In this document: one piece after another, positions 16,922 to 28,592 of the stretch | How positions within the stretch are numbered: position 1 is the stretch's first letter | Layout of the letters: each line of letters starts with the position of its first letter | DNA from: Polynucleobacter difficilis | GTDB lineage: Bacteria; Pseudomonadota; Gammaproteobacteria; Burkholderiales; Burkholderiaceae | Assembly: GCF_003065365.1 (NCBI RefSeq) | Contig: NZ_CP023276.1 | Coordinates: 1,612,001-1,676,000 of the forward strand | DNA length: 64,000 nt | Direction: 5' to 3' | Program-made: the position numbers and the translations under genes | Notes under the pieces: generated by a model | Seen by the model: only the letters and a program-made list of their open reading frames with translations | The model's database searches: none | Told to the model about the DNA's origin: nothing

Positions 16922-19837
16922 ATGCCAATCTCCCCGAATACCCCTGAATCAAGCCCAGCCCAGTCCACAGCAGAATCGCCTGCTGGAGCGGAGCTAGCCA
17001 AATCATACGAACCCGCCCCAATCGAAGCATTTTGGGGTCCGGAATGGGAAAAGCGCGGCATCGCAAGTGCCACCCTTGACGACGATAAGGCGGACTTCAG
17101 CATTCAGCTGCCGCCACCCAATGTCACAGGCACTTTGCATATGGGTCATGCGTTTAATCAAACCATCATGGATGGATTGATCCGTCATGCCCGCATGTCT
17201 GGCAAAAACACCTTGTGGGTTCCAGGAACCGACCACGCTGGTATTGCCACGCAAATCGTGGTTGAGCGCCAACTCGATGCGCAAAAAGTATCCCGCCATG
17301 ATTTAGGCCGCGATGCGTTTTTAGAAAAAGTATGGGAATGGAAAGAAAGCTCTGGCTCAACCATTACTCGGCAAATTCGGCGCCTAGGTGCGTCGATTGA
17401 TTGGGGTCGGGAGTATTTCACGATGGACGACAAAATGTCGGCCTCGGTTGTAGAAGTCTTCGTTCGTCTGCATGAACAAGGTTTAATTTACCGCGGTAAG
17501 CGCCTGGTGAATTGGGATCCACAGTTGGGCACAGCCGTTTCTGATCTCGAGGTGGTGAGCGAAGAGGAAGACGGTAGCATGTGGCATATCCGCTATCCCT
17601 TAAGCGATGGCTCCGGCTCCCTCGTGGTAGCAACGACTCGCCCAGAAACCCTCCTGGGTGACGTTGCCGTGATGGTCAATCCCAATGATGAGCGCTACCG
17701 CCATCTGATTGGTCAATCGGTCAGCCTGCCACTGTGTGATCGCACCATCCCCATCATCGCCGACGATTATGTTGATCTTGAATTTGGGACTGGCGTTGTG
17801 AAGGTAACTCCAGCACATGACTTTAATGACTATGCCGTTGGTCAACGCCATCAACTCCCCCTCATCAATGTTCTAACGCTCGATGCCAAGATCAATGAGA
17901 ACGCGCCGAGCGCATACCAAGGTCTAGATCGCTTTGAGGCTCGCAAGCAAGTGGTTGCTGATTTAGAGGCGAGTGGTTTTTTAGAAAAGGTACAGCCCCA
18001 TAAATTGATGGTGCCGCGCGGCGATCGCACGCAAGTGATTATTGAGCCGATGCTGACCGACCAATGGTTTGTGGCAGTGTCCAAGCCATCGCAAGACAAC
18101 GCGTACAAACCGGGCGCATCCATTGCAGAAGCCGCATTGCATGCAGTCACCAGCGGTGACATTAAATTGGTTCCCGAAAACTGGAACAGTACGTATAACC
18201 AGTGGTTAGAGAACATTCAGGATTGGTGTATTTCACGCCAATTGTGGTGGGGTCATCAGATTCCAGCATGGTATGGCGATGCTGGGCAAATTTTTGTAGC
18301 GCGATCCGAAGCGGATGCAAAAGCAAAAGCACTGGCTGCCGGCTATACCGGTACCCTGACGCGCGACCCCGACGTACTCGATACCTGGTTTAGTTCTGCC
18401 CTAGTGCCGTTTAGTGCGCTGGGCTGGCCCAAAGAAACCCCAGAGCTCAAGCATTTCTTGCCCTCCTCAGTATTGGTTACTGGCTTTGACATCATTTTCT
18501 TTTGGGTAGCGCGCATGGTCATGATGACCTGCCATTTCACAGGTAAGGTGCCGTTTCATACGGTCTATGTCCATGGTCTCGTACGGGATGCAGAAGGCCA
18601 GAAGATGAGCAAATCCAAAGGCAATACCTTGGACCCCATCGACCTGATTGATGGCATCACGCTTGACACCCTCATCGAGAAACGCACTACTGGCCTGATG
18701 AATCCAAAGCAGGCGGACAGCATTGGCAAAAAAACACGAAAAGAGTTTCCGGAAGGCATACCCGCTTTTGGTACCGATGCGCTGCGCTTTACCTTTGCCT
18801 CGCTTGCTTCATTGGGTCGCAATATTAATTTCGATCAGAAGCGCTGCGAGGGTTACCGCAACTTTTGCAACAAACTCTGGAATGCCACCCGCTTTGTCTT
18901 GATGAATTGCCCTGGATCGGATGAAGATAATGGCTTTGCCCCATGCAACGAACAATGTGGCACCGATGGCCACCTTGATTTTTCAGCAGCCGATCGCTGG
19001 ATTGTGTCGGCCTTGCAGCGGACTGAGCTTGAGGTTGAAAAAGGCTTTACGCAATACCGCTTTGACAATATTGCGAGCGCCATTTATCAGTTTGTCTGGG
19101 ACGAATACTGCGATTGGTATTTAGAGCTCGCTAAGGTACAGCTGCAAACGGGCACGCCAGCACAGCAACGCGCAACGCGCCGCACTCTTTTACGTGTGCT
19201 CGAAACCATTTTGCGCATGGCCCATCCACTCATTCCATTTATTACCGAGACCCTGTGGCAAACGGTTGGGCCAAAAACCGGCAAGATCCTTGCTGAACAA
19301 GCAGGGCAGTCGATTGCATTGCAGCCCTACCCGGTTGCACAACTCTCAAAGCTCGATGAGCAAAGCGAGGCGTGGGTCAATCAAGTGAAGGCGATTGTGG
19401 ATGCCTGCCGTAATCTGCGAGGGGAGATGCAAATTTCTCCAGCACAAAAAGTACCGCTATGGATTTATGGGCCTGCAGCCTTTTTAGAAAAGGCGAGTCC
19501 TTATTTGCAAGCACTGGCAAAACTATCGGAAGTCAAGATTTACAGTGATGAAGCCTTGCTTGAGCGCGATGCCCCTGGGGCGCCAATTGCTTTGGTGGGT
19601 GATCTCAAGTTACTACTGAAGATTGAAGTCGATGTTGATGCTGAACGCATACGCCTGCGTAAAGAAATTGACCGACTTGCCAATGAAATCAGCAAAGCCC
19701 GCAGCAAATTAGATAATGAGAGCTTTGTTGCGCGCGCCCCTGTTGAGGTGGTCGCGCAGGAGAAGCTGCGTTTGGCTGGATTTGAGCAAAACCACGAAAA
19801 ATTGCTTGCCCAGCTGGATCGCCTCGGCAAAGCCTAG
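16922..19837 (+). CDS. valS: Valyl-tRNA synthetase
   Basis: Class I synthetase of 971 residues. The HIGH-type motif is HMGH (73-76) after PPPNVTGTL, and the KMSKS motif is KMSKSKGN. The CP1 editing domain (about 200-350), with 'TTRPETLLGDVAV' and GTGVVKVTPAHD, is complete. The C-terminal coiled coil (IRLRKEIDRLANEISKARSK) is the tRNA-binding arm. ATG 16922 is preferred to an in-frame TTG at 16913. No Shine-Dalgarno is seen, and TATAAT lies 9 nt before the ATG. Confidence 0.98.
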   Translation: MPISPNTPESSPAQSTAESPAGAELAKSYEPAPIEAFWGPEWEKRGIASATLDDDKADFSIQLPPPNVTGTLHMGHAFNQTIMDGLIRHARMSGKNTLWVPGTDHAGIATQIVVERQLDAQKVSRHDLGRDAFLEKVWEWKESSGSTITRQIRRLGASIDWGREYFTMDDKMSASVVEVFVRLHEQGLIYRGKRLVNWDPQLGTAVSDLEVVSEEEDGSMWHIRYPLSDGSGSLVVATTRPETLLGDVAVMVNPNDERYRHLIGQSVSLPLCDRTIPIIADDYVDLEFGTGVVKVTPAHDFNDYAVGQRHQLPLINVLTLDAKINENAPSAYQGLDRFEARKQVVADLEASGFLEKVQPHKLMVPRGDRTQVIIEPMLTDQWFVAVSKPSQDNAYKPGASIAEAALHAVTSGDIKLVPENWNSTYNQWLENIQDWCISRQLWWGHQIPAWYGDAGQIFVARSEADAKAKALAAGYTGTLTRDPDVLDTWFSSALVPFSALGWPKETPELKHFLPSSVLVTGFDIIFFWVARMVMMTCHFTGKVPFHTVYVHGLVRDAEGQKMSKSKGNTLDPIDLIDGITLDTLIEKRTTGLMNPKQADSIGKKTRKEFPEGIPAFGTDALRFTFASLASLGRNINFDQKRCEGYRNFCNKLWNATRFVLMNCPGSDEDNGFAPCNEQCGTDGHLDFSAADRWIVSALQRTELEVEKGFTQYRFDNIASAIYQFVWDEYCDWYLELAKVQLQTGTPAQQRATRRTLLRVLETILRMAHPLIPFITETLWQTVGPKTGKILAEQAGQSIALQPYPVAQLSKLDEQSEAWVNQVKAIVDACRNLRGEMQISPAQKVPLWIYGPAAFLEKASPYLQALAKLSEVKIYSDEALLERDAPGAPIALVGDLKLLLKIEVDVDAERIRLRKEIDRLANEISKARSKLDNESFVARAPVEVVAQEKLRLAGFEQNHEKLLAQLDRLGKA

Positions 19838-19895
19838 TTGGCTAACTTGATCTCCGCTAGAATCAGCTCATTCTTTTTGTTTGATTGGATTTGCA

Positions 19896-20777
19896 ATGAC
19901 CGCCCCTTTCTCTAAGCCAGTAAGCAAAGCCGTATTCCCTGTTGCTGGCTTAGGCACTCGTTTTTTGCCTGCGACGAAAGCCAGTCCAAAGGAAATGCTG
20001 AATGTGGTGGACAAGCCCTTAATTCAGTATGCGGTAGAAGAGGCAATTGCGGCGGGCATTACTGAAATGATTTTTGTAACCGGTCGTAGCAAGCGCGCAA
20101 TTGAAGATCATTTTGATAAAGCGTATGAACTGGAAGCCGAGCTTGAGGCAAAAAACAAGCACGCTTTATTAGAAATCGTCCGCAGCATTAAACCAAGTCA
20201 TGTGAATTGCGTCTATGTACGTCAACCGGAGGCCTTAGGCTTAGGTCATGCAGTCCTCTGCGCTGAAAAGCTAGTGCGCGATGAGCCCTTTGCCATCATT
20301 TTGGCCGACGACTTATTGGATGGCCAACCGCCAGTGTTGCAACAGATGCTCAAGGTGCATGAGGCACAACATGGCTCTGTGATTGCAGTTGAAAAAATTG
20401 ATCCTGCAAAAAGCAGTTCCTACGGTATTGTGGATGGCGCTGAAGTATCTAAAGGCATCTATCGCTTAAATGGGATCGTGGAAAAGCCGCAGCCCAAAGA
20501 TGCGCCATCAAATTTAGCAGTGGTTGGACGCTATGTTTTATCGTCCTCGATCTTTACTCACATTCGGAACCTCAAACCTGGCGCTGGCGGCGAAATTCAA
20601 TTGACCGATGCGATTGCCGCACTCCTGAAGGAAGAGCCTGTGTTTGCTTATGAATATGATGGTGTGCGCTATGACTGCGGTAGCAAGCTCGGCTATATGA
20701 AAGCCTCAGTTGAATTTGCCTTGCGCCACTCCGAGCTGGGCGCTGATTTCGCTGCCTACCTAAAAAACAGATCGTAG
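19896..20777 (+). CDS. galU: UTP-glucose-1-phosphate uridylyltransferase
   Basis: Makes UDP-glucose for surface polysaccharides. Its 293 residues carry the nucleotide-binding 'PVAGLGTRFLPATKASPKEM' (15-34) and 'YDCGSKLGYMKASVEFALRH' near the C-terminus. ATG 19896 is preferred to the TTG five codons upstream because the family starts close to KAVFPVAG. It follows valS by 58 bp. A TAGAAT at about 19858 could be a -10. Confidence 0.95.
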   Translation: MTAPFSKPVSKAVFPVAGLGTRFLPATKASPKEMLNVVDKPLIQYAVEEAIAAGITEMIFVTGRSKRAIEDHFDKAYELEAELEAKNKHALLEIVRSIKPSHVNCVYVRQPEALGLGHAVLCAEKLVRDEPFAIILADDLLDGQPPVLQQMLKVHEAQHGSVIAVEKIDPAKSSSYGIVDGAEVSKGIYRLNGIVEKPQPKDAPSNLAVVGRYVLSSSIFTHIRNLKPGAGGEIQLTDAIAALLKEEPVFAYEYDGVRYDCGSKLGYMKASVEFALRHSELGADFAAYLKNRS

Positions 20778-20787
20778 ACCGAAGCGC

Positions 20788-21033
20788 TTATCGGCGCTTG
20801 AGATAAAAAATCAGGGTATCGCCTTCGCTTGCGGTGGCAATGAGTTCATTTCCGGTCTGCTTGGCAAAAACCGGAAAGTCATGAGCAGCGCCGGCGTCGG
20901 TTGCCTTCACCATCAAAATCTGGCCTGACTCCATATCCGCTAAGGCCTTTTTAGTGCGCAGAATGGGCAAAGGGCAATTCATGCCAATCGCATCGATTTC
21001 ACGATTGACTTCGGGGATGATGACTTCACTCAT
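20788..21033 (-). CDS. tusA: TusA-family sulfurtransferase
   Basis: An 81-residue sulfur carrier with the family CPxP motif in GMNCPLPILRTKKAL; the sulfur-binding cysteine is Cys20. Such proteins relay sulfur from cysteine desulfurase for tRNA thiolation or other acceptors. It lies downstream of alaS on the same strand with a 15-bp gap, so it is probably co-transcribed. The partners TusBCD and TusE are not in the window, so it could serve another sulfur pathway. Confidence 0.85.
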   Translation of the reverse strand: MSEVIIPEVNREIDAIGMNCPLPILRTKKALADMESGQILMVKATDAGAAHDFPVFAKQTGNELIATASEGDTLIFYLKRR

Positions 21034-21048
21034 GTCCTACTCCTCTTT

Positions 21049-23682
21049 TTACGCCTTACTTGCCTGAATAACCCACTCTTTAACACCTGCCAATGCAGCA
21101 GGCAAGGCCGATGGATTGGTGCCCCCGGCCATTGCCATCTCTGGCTTACCGCCACCCTTACCGCCCACTTGCTGCGCGACAAAATTAACCAGATCGCCCG
21201 CTTTTACACGCCCAGTAGCATCTGCAGTAACGCCCGCAATCAAACTGACTTTATCGCCCTGTACCGAGGCCAATACAATCGCCGCCGTTTTCAGCTTGCC
21301 TTTGAGGGCATCCATGGTCTCACGCAGTACCTGCGCATCAGCGCCATCCATACGAGCCGCTAAGACCATTAAGCCACCAATATCGATTGCTTGCGCTGCT
21401 AACTCATCGCCCTGGCTCGCAGCCAATTTGGAATTCATTTTTTCCAGTTCACGCTCTGCTTGACGCAAACTGTCTTGTAACTGCGTTACCCGCTGGGTTA
21501 ATTCATGGGGATTGGTTTTCAGCACTGCGGCGGCAGCATTAATGCGATCTTCTAAGGTCTGTAAAAAGTGAAGCGCATGGCGACCGGTTACCGCCTCGAC
21601 ACGCCTTATGCCAGCAGCAACACCGCTCTCCGACACAATCTTTAAGCTGCCAATGTCACCCGTGCGCGACACATGGGTGCCCCCACACAATTCTTTTGAT
21701 GTGCCAATTTCTAAAACGCGCACCGAATCGCCGTACTTTTCACCAAAGAGCATCATGGCGCCGGTTTTTTGCGCATCTTCTAAAGCCATTACCTGAGCAG
21801 ACGTCGCCTGGTTATGCAAAATCTCGTCATTAACAATGGTTTCAATACGGCGAATCTGTTCCTGGCTTACCGGCGCATTATGGGTAAAGTCAAATCGGGT
21901 TTTGTTGGCATCCACCAACGACCCTTTTTGCTGCACATGATCCCCCAATACTTCGCGCAAGGCTTTGTGCATGATGTGGGTAGCGCTGTGATTACGCATC
22001 GTGTCAAAACGTTGCTGCGTATCTACTACGGCATTCAAGTGATCACCAATACTTAATTTACCCTCGAGTAATTCACCTTGGTGACCAAAAACATCTGCCT
22101 GAATTTTGAATGTATCGGCAACTTCAAATCGGGCTGCATCATTGCGTAACTCGCCTTGATCGCCCACTTGCCCACCCGACTCAGCATAAAACGGGGTATT
22201 GTCCAAAACGACGACGGCAGCATCGCCCGCCTGAATCGATTGCACCGCGGCGCCATCAAGGTACAAGGCAAGCACGGCGGCTTTCTCATGACGTATTCCG
22301 TCGTAACCATGAAATTGGGTTGGCGCGCCCTTGTATTCCAATCCCTGCGCTACTTTGAATTTACCTGCTGCGCGGGCTTGATCGCGCTGCTGTTGCATCG
22401 CCGCTTCAAAACCAGCTGCATCGACAGAGACATTCCGTTCGCGGCATACATCCGCCGTTAAATCGAGCGGAAATCCAAAGGTGTCATGTAATCGAAATGC
22501 GGTTTCGCCATCGAGCGTTTTGCTGCCGCCGGCCAAAGCACCTTCTAGAATTTCCATGCCATTGGCAATCGTCTGGAAAAAACGTTCCTCTTCTTGCTTG
22601 AGTACCGCAGCGACTTTTTCTTGGGCAAGGCGCAACTCAGGGTAAGCGTCGCCCATCTGCGCCACCAAAGCTGGAACCAATTGATAGAAAAATGGTTTGC
22701 GCGCGCCCAATTTGTAACCATGGCGAATTGCTCTACGCGCAATACGGCGCAGCACATAACCACGACCCGCATTACCTGGAATCACGCCATCCACAATCAC
22801 AAAACTGCAAGCACGAATATGGTCTGCAATTACCTTTAGGGATGGGCTCGTCGCATCGCAATTACCACCGCCGGCATTATCGACGGCTGTTTTAGCAGCC
22901 TGTAATAAATGTACAAACAAATCAATCTCATAATTGGAATGCACATGCTGCAATACTGCAGCAATTCGCTCAAGACCCATGCCGGTATCGACGCTTGGCT
23001 TAGGTAGTGGATGCATCACGCCCGCTTCATCGCGGTTGTACTGCATAAATACGTTATTCCAAATTTCAATGTAGCGGTCACCGTCCTCATCAGGACTGCC
23101 AGGAGGGCCGCCTGCTATTTCCGGGCCGTGATCATAGAAAATCTCCGTGCATGGACCGCAAGGTCCGGTATCGCCCATCATCCAAAAATTATCGGAAGCG
23201 TAACGAGCGCCCTTGTTGTCACCAATCCGAATAATGCGATCCGCTGGAACGCCAATCACTTTGTTCCAAATCTCGTAGGCTTCGTCATCTTCGGCATAAA
23301 CCGTGACCAGCAACTTTTCTTTTGGTAACTTCAATACATCGGTGAGTAATTCCCATGCAAATGCAATGGCGTCTTTTTTGAAGTAATCGCCAAACGAAAA
23401 ATTACCCAGCATCTCAAAAAAAGTATGGTGCCTGGCGGTATAGCCTACGTTATCGAGGTCGTTGTGTTTGCCGCCAGCACGAATGCATTTTTGGGCGGAG
23501 GTGGCACGCTGGTACGGGCGCTTATCAAACCCCAGAAAGACATCCTTAAACTGATTCATGCCTGCATTGGTAAACAGCAAAGTCGGATCATCCCCAGGAA
23601 CAACGGCGCTCGAGGGCACAATTTGGTGCCCTTTGGCGTCAAAAAAATCGAGGTAGGCTTGGCGAATTTCGGTAACTTTCAT
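21049..23682 (-). CDS. alaS: Alanyl-tRNA synthetase
   Basis: Class II synthetase of 877 residues. The aminoacylation domain starts MKVTEIRQAYLDFF with TNAGMNQFKDVFLG and RHHTFFEMLGNFSFGDYF. The editing domain shows the zinc-site motifs HSATHIMH and CGGTHVSRTGDIG. The C-terminal DHHA1-type domain ends with VGGKGGGKPEMAMAGG. GAGGG abuts the start codon, too close for a normal ribosome site; a CATAAT -10 with a TTTACC -35 lies just upstream. tusA follows. Confidence 0.98.
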   Translation of the reverse strand: MKVTEIRQAYLDFFDAKGHQIVPSSAVVPGDDPTLLFTNAGMNQFKDVFLGFDKRPYQRATSAQKCIRAGGKHNDLDNVGYTARHHTFFEMLGNFSFGDYFKKDAIAFAWELLTDVLKLPKEKLLVTVYAEDDEAYEIWNKVIGVPADRIIRIGDNKGARYASDNFWMMGDTGPCGPCTEIFYDHGPEIAGGPPGSPDEDGDRYIEIWNNVFMQYNRDEAGVMHPLPKPSVDTGMGLERIAAVLQHVHSNYEIDLFVHLLQAAKTAVDNAGGGNCDATSPSLKVIADHIRACSFVIVDGVIPGNAGRGYVLRRIARRAIRHGYKLGARKPFFYQLVPALVAQMGDAYPELRLAQEKVAAVLKQEEERFFQTIANGMEILEGALAGGSKTLDGETAFRLHDTFGFPLDLTADVCRERNVSVDAAGFEAAMQQQRDQARAAGKFKVAQGLEYKGAPTQFHGYDGIRHEKAAVLALYLDGAAVQSIQAGDAAVVVLDNTPFYAESGGQVGDQGELRNDAARFEVADTFKIQADVFGHQGELLEGKLSIGDHLNAVVDTQQRFDTMRNHSATHIMHKALREVLGDHVQQKGSLVDANKTRFDFTHNAPVSQEQIRRIETIVNDEILHNQATSAQVMALEDAQKTGAMMLFGEKYGDSVRVLEIGTSKELCGGTHVSRTGDIGSLKIVSESGVAAGIRRVEAVTGRHALHFLQTLEDRINAAAAVLKTNPHELTQRVTQLQDSLRQAERELEKMNSKLAASQGDELAAQAIDIGGLMVLAARMDGADAQVLRETMDALKGKLKTAAIVLASVQGDKVSLIAGVTADATGRVKAGDLVNFVAQQVGGKGGGKPEMAMAGGTNPSALPAALAGVKEWVIQASKA

Positions 23683-23689
23683 ACCCTCA

Positions 23690-23719
23690 ATTATGGCATT
23701 GACCGAATATTAGGGTAAA
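23690..23719 (-). promoter_or_regulatory. Probable alaS promoter
   Basis: On the minus strand TTTACC (23719-23714) and CATAAT (23695-23690) are separated by 18 nt. The -10 ends 7 nt before the alaS ATG, so transcription would start at or next to the start codon. Confidence 0.5.
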
Positions 23720-23808
23720 CCCTTTTCTCTGCCCCGATTCTCTGCCTTACAATCGCACAACATTAAAAAAAATTACAGTGGCTAGTTTGTAGCCCAAAGG
23801 AGCGTGTT

Positions 23809-24267
23809 TTGAAGATTCGCAACCAAAGAGACTTTGGTGCCGGCATCATGTTTATTGTTGTGGGCATCTTTTTTGCCGTTATTGCATCCCAATACCGTAT
23901 GGGTACCGCAGCCAAAATGGGCCCAGGCTATTTTCCATTCTGGCTAGGCGTCTTAATGGCAGTGATCGGCCTGATTGTTTTACTCAGTTCGCTATCCAAA
24001 AAATCCATTGAAGAAAAAATGCCCAAGTGGGATTTTAAAATCGTGTTGTGGATCACCGGTTCGGTGGTGCTCTATGGCCTTTTATTGCCCACTATGGGAT
24101 TCATTGTTGCGATTTTTGCCCTGGTATTCGTCTCCGCCTCGGTCAGCCATGATTTTGGCTGGAAGGGTACTGCACTCAATGCGGTCTTCCTGGTTGGGTT
24201 TACCTATTTGGCGTTTGTAAAAGGACTGGGGCTTTCTTTCCCGCTTTTTCCCGCTTTCATGAACTAA
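23809..24267 (+). CDS. tctB: Tripartite tricarboxylate transporter, small membrane subunit TctB
   Basis: A 152-residue protein with four hydrophobic helices, matching TctB (opening KIRNQRDFGAGIMFIVVGIFF; the 'GTAAKMGPGYFPFWLG' motif is highly typical). It forms the small membrane part of a TTT-type secondary carboxylate transporter. The start is TTG, chosen because AAAGGAG (23796-23802) lies exactly 6 nt before it and no in-frame ATG fits the family N-terminus. tctA follows 18 bp later. No periplasmic TctC gene is in the window. Confidence 0.92.
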   Translation: MKIRNQRDFGAGIMFIVVGIFFAVIASQYRMGTAAKMGPGYFPFWLGVLMAVIGLIVLLSSLSKKSIEEKMPKWDFKIVLWITGSVVLYGLLLPTMGFIVAIFALVFVSASVSHDFGWKGTALNAVFLVGFTYLAFVKGLGLSFPLFPAFMN

Positions 24268-24285
24268 GTTGACGAGACAAGAAAA

Positions 24286-25788
24286 ATGGAATTATTAGCT
24301 AACCTGTCACTTGGTTTTGACACTGCATTCACATTGCAGAATTTGATGTATTGCTTTATTGGTTGTGTGCTGGGCACTTTGATTGGTGTATTGCCAGGCT
24401 TGGGACCAGTAGCAACGATTGCGATGCTCTTGCCTGCAACCTATGCATTGCCTCCGATTGCTGCTCTGATTATGCTGGCCGGTATTTACTACGGCTCACA
24501 GTACGGCGGCTCAACCACGGCGATTCTGCTGAATATCCCTGGTGAAACTGCTTCGGTGGTTACCGCGATTGATGGCTACCAAATGGCGCGACGCGGCCGT
24601 GGCGGCGTGGCGCTCTTTACCGCTGGTATGGGCTCATTTTTTGCAGGCTGCGTAGCCACGCTGATTTTGGCTGGCTTTGCTGCACCCTTAGCAGAGGTGG
24701 CTTTCAAATTCGGTCCAGCAGAGTACTTTTCTCTGATGGTGCTCGGCTTGATCGGTGCGGTTGTATTGGCATCGGGCTCGCTCCTGAAGGCTGTCGGCAT
24801 GATCATTTTGGGCCTCTTAATGGGGCTGATTGGTACCGACGTGAATTCCGGCGTGGCGCGCTACACCTTTGACATTCCTCAATTAAGTGATGGCATTGGT
24901 TTCGTTTCCGTCGCCATGGGCGTCTTTGGTTTTGCCGAGATCATGATGAATTTGGAAAAGAAAGGGACCGGCGAGTCATTCTTGAATAAAGTAACTACGC
25001 TGATCCCAACGTGGACTGACGTCAAGCGCATGACTCCAGCGATTCTGCGCGGCACTACGATTGGTTCCATTTTGGGTATTTTGCCTGGCGGCGGCGCTGC
25101 TTTGGCGGCCTTTGGTGCCTACTCCGTTGAAAAGAAATCATCGAAGTACAGCCATGAGTTCGGCAAGGGTGCGATTGAAGGTGTTGCTGGTCCAGAATCT
25201 GCCAATAACGCGGCGGCGCAAACCTCATTCATTCCCCTCCTGACCCTCGGTATTCCACCCAATGCTGTGATGGCGCTAATGGTGGGCGCAATGACCATTC
25301 ATAACATTCAGCCAGGTCCTCAGGTGATGACGAGCAATCCAACCCTGTTCTGGGGCTTGATTGCATCGATGTGGATCGGTAACGTGATGTTGATCTTGTT
25401 GAATTTGCCGCTGATTGGCATTTGGGTGAAATTACTGCAGATTCCATACCGCTTTTTGTATCCAGCGATTTTGGTGTTCTGCTGTATTGGTGTGTATACC
25501 GTTAATAACTCAATTATGGACGTTTACATAACTGCATCATTCGGCATTATTGGCTACCTGTTCTTTAAGCTGGGTTGCGAGCCCGCGCCACTGCTTTTAG
25601 GATTTGTACTCGGGCCAATGATGGAAGAAAATTTCCGCCGCGCCCTGCTACTCTCGCGCGGCGATTTCACCACCTTTGTTACCCGCCCACTGTCGCTTGG
25701 TTTGTTAATTGCGGCGGCCTTATTGGTAATTGTGGTTATGTTGCCTGCCGTGAAGAAGAGCCGCGAAGAGGTTTTCGTCGAAGAGTAG
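24286..25788 (+). CDS. tctA: Tripartite tricarboxylate transporter, large permease TctA
   Basis: The 500-residue main permease with about 11-12 transmembrane helices. Family motifs are seen: 'GTLIGVLPGLGPVATIAMLLP', 'YYGSQYGGSTTAILLNIPGE', and the second-half repeat GILPGGGAALAAFGAY, with 'ANNAAAQTSFIPLLTLGIPP'. The paired LPG-type repeats reflect the internal duplication of the family. It works with TctB and an extracytoplasmic TctC (Bug) binding protein, which is absent here. A strong terminator follows the gene. Confidence 0.96.
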   Translation: MELLANLSLGFDTAFTLQNLMYCFIGCVLGTLIGVLPGLGPVATIAMLLPATYALPPIAALIMLAGIYYGSQYGGSTTAILLNIPGETASVVTAIDGYQMARRGRGGVALFTAGMGSFFAGCVATLILAGFAAPLAEVAFKFGPAEYFSLMVLGLIGAVVLASGSLLKAVGMIILGLLMGLIGTDVNSGVARYTFDIPQLSDGIGFVSVAMGVFGFAEIMMNLEKKGTGESFLNKVTTLIPTWTDVKRMTPAILRGTTIGSILGILPGGGAALAAFGAYSVEKKSSKYSHEFGKGAIEGVAGPESANNAAAQTSFIPLLTLGIPPNAVMALMVGAMTIHNIQPGPQVMTSNPTLFWGLIASMWIGNVMLILLNLPLIGIWVKLLQIPYRFLYPAILVFCCIGVYTVNNSIMDVYITASFGIIGYLFFKLGCEPAPLLLGFVLGPMMEENFRRALLLSRGDFTTFVTRPLSLGLLIAAALLVIVVMLPAVKKSREEVFVEE

Positions 25789-25814
25789 CCCGCTCTACCG
25801 CATGCAGTGATAAG

Positions 25815-25844
25815 GCCCGCACTCACCCTGCGGGCTTTGTCTTT
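25815..25844 (+). terminator. Intrinsic terminator after tctBA
   Basis: Perfect 7-bp stem GCCCGCA (25815-25821) / TGCGGGC (25829-25835) with a 7-nt loop, followed by TTTGTCTTTC. It ends the tctBA transcript ahead of glnS. Confidence 0.85.
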
Positions 25845-25879
25845 CTAGGGAGAGGCATTTTCTTCTCTACAATAGGGAT

Positions 25880-27661
<1,782 letters not shown>

Positions 27662-28592
27662 GTTCGCTCAGAAAATCCTGCGTGCTGGCATAGCGCAACT
27701 GTACTTTTAATTCTCTCAGGCGATCATTACCGACGCGCCGTGATTCACGCATAAAAGACCACAGCATCGGGCTGACCAACTGTTGTACTTGATCTGCTGG
27801 CAAACGCGGTGGGCGCTCCAAGCCAAATGCATCGGCAACTTGATCAAAGTAGTCACCCATTTTGGTTTGCGCACCATCACAGGCGTTCACCACGCGCTGC
27901 GGCTTGCCGTGGTAAATGGCGGCCCTAACAATCCGCGCCAAATCGTCGGCCTGAATGTGATTCGAATAAGCGTCTACCTCGGGCAACAAAGCAGGTGTAC
28001 CTGCTTTAATCCGCTCTGTAGGCAATCGATTCGCATCATAAATTCCAGGCACCCTCAAAATACTGAGGCGCACGTGGTGCAATAAGGCCCACTGACGCAA
28101 TTGCCATTCAGCATCCCAGCGTCGCATTGCCCGTTCACTTTGTGGGTTTGCCGTGGTCGTTTCAATCGCATCACCACCGCCACAGTCACCATAGACACCG
28201 GTCGTGCTGACATAGACCAGTCGCCTGACAGTGACTGCGCCTTGCGATAAAATCCGTAATAGGTTGTGGGTGCGCAGGTCGCTTGCGCCGGTTTGTTGTG
28301 GCGGCGCTAAATGGACTACCGTGCTGGCTAAACCACGCAGACGCCAAAGCGTGTCTATCTGGTCTAAGTTGCCCAGCATCGGAATAGCGCCCATTGCCCT
28401 GATTTCTGGAAAACGGCTGCTTTGTGAGGTCAATGCAAAAACGCGGTATGCCTGAAAGCGAGTGAGCTGTTGCAGTACCCGCATACCGATATCGCCGCAC
28501 CCCACGATTAAAACGCGGGGGCGCTGAAATGGTACTGCTAGAGCATGATGTGACGATGGCATACCTACTATCGTACCGATTTATTTAAAGGA

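Noticed and set aside
20782..20799. Hairpin AAGCGC/GCGCTT between galU and tusA as a terminator
   Set aside because: Short stem overlapping the tusA stop, with no T tract on either strand.
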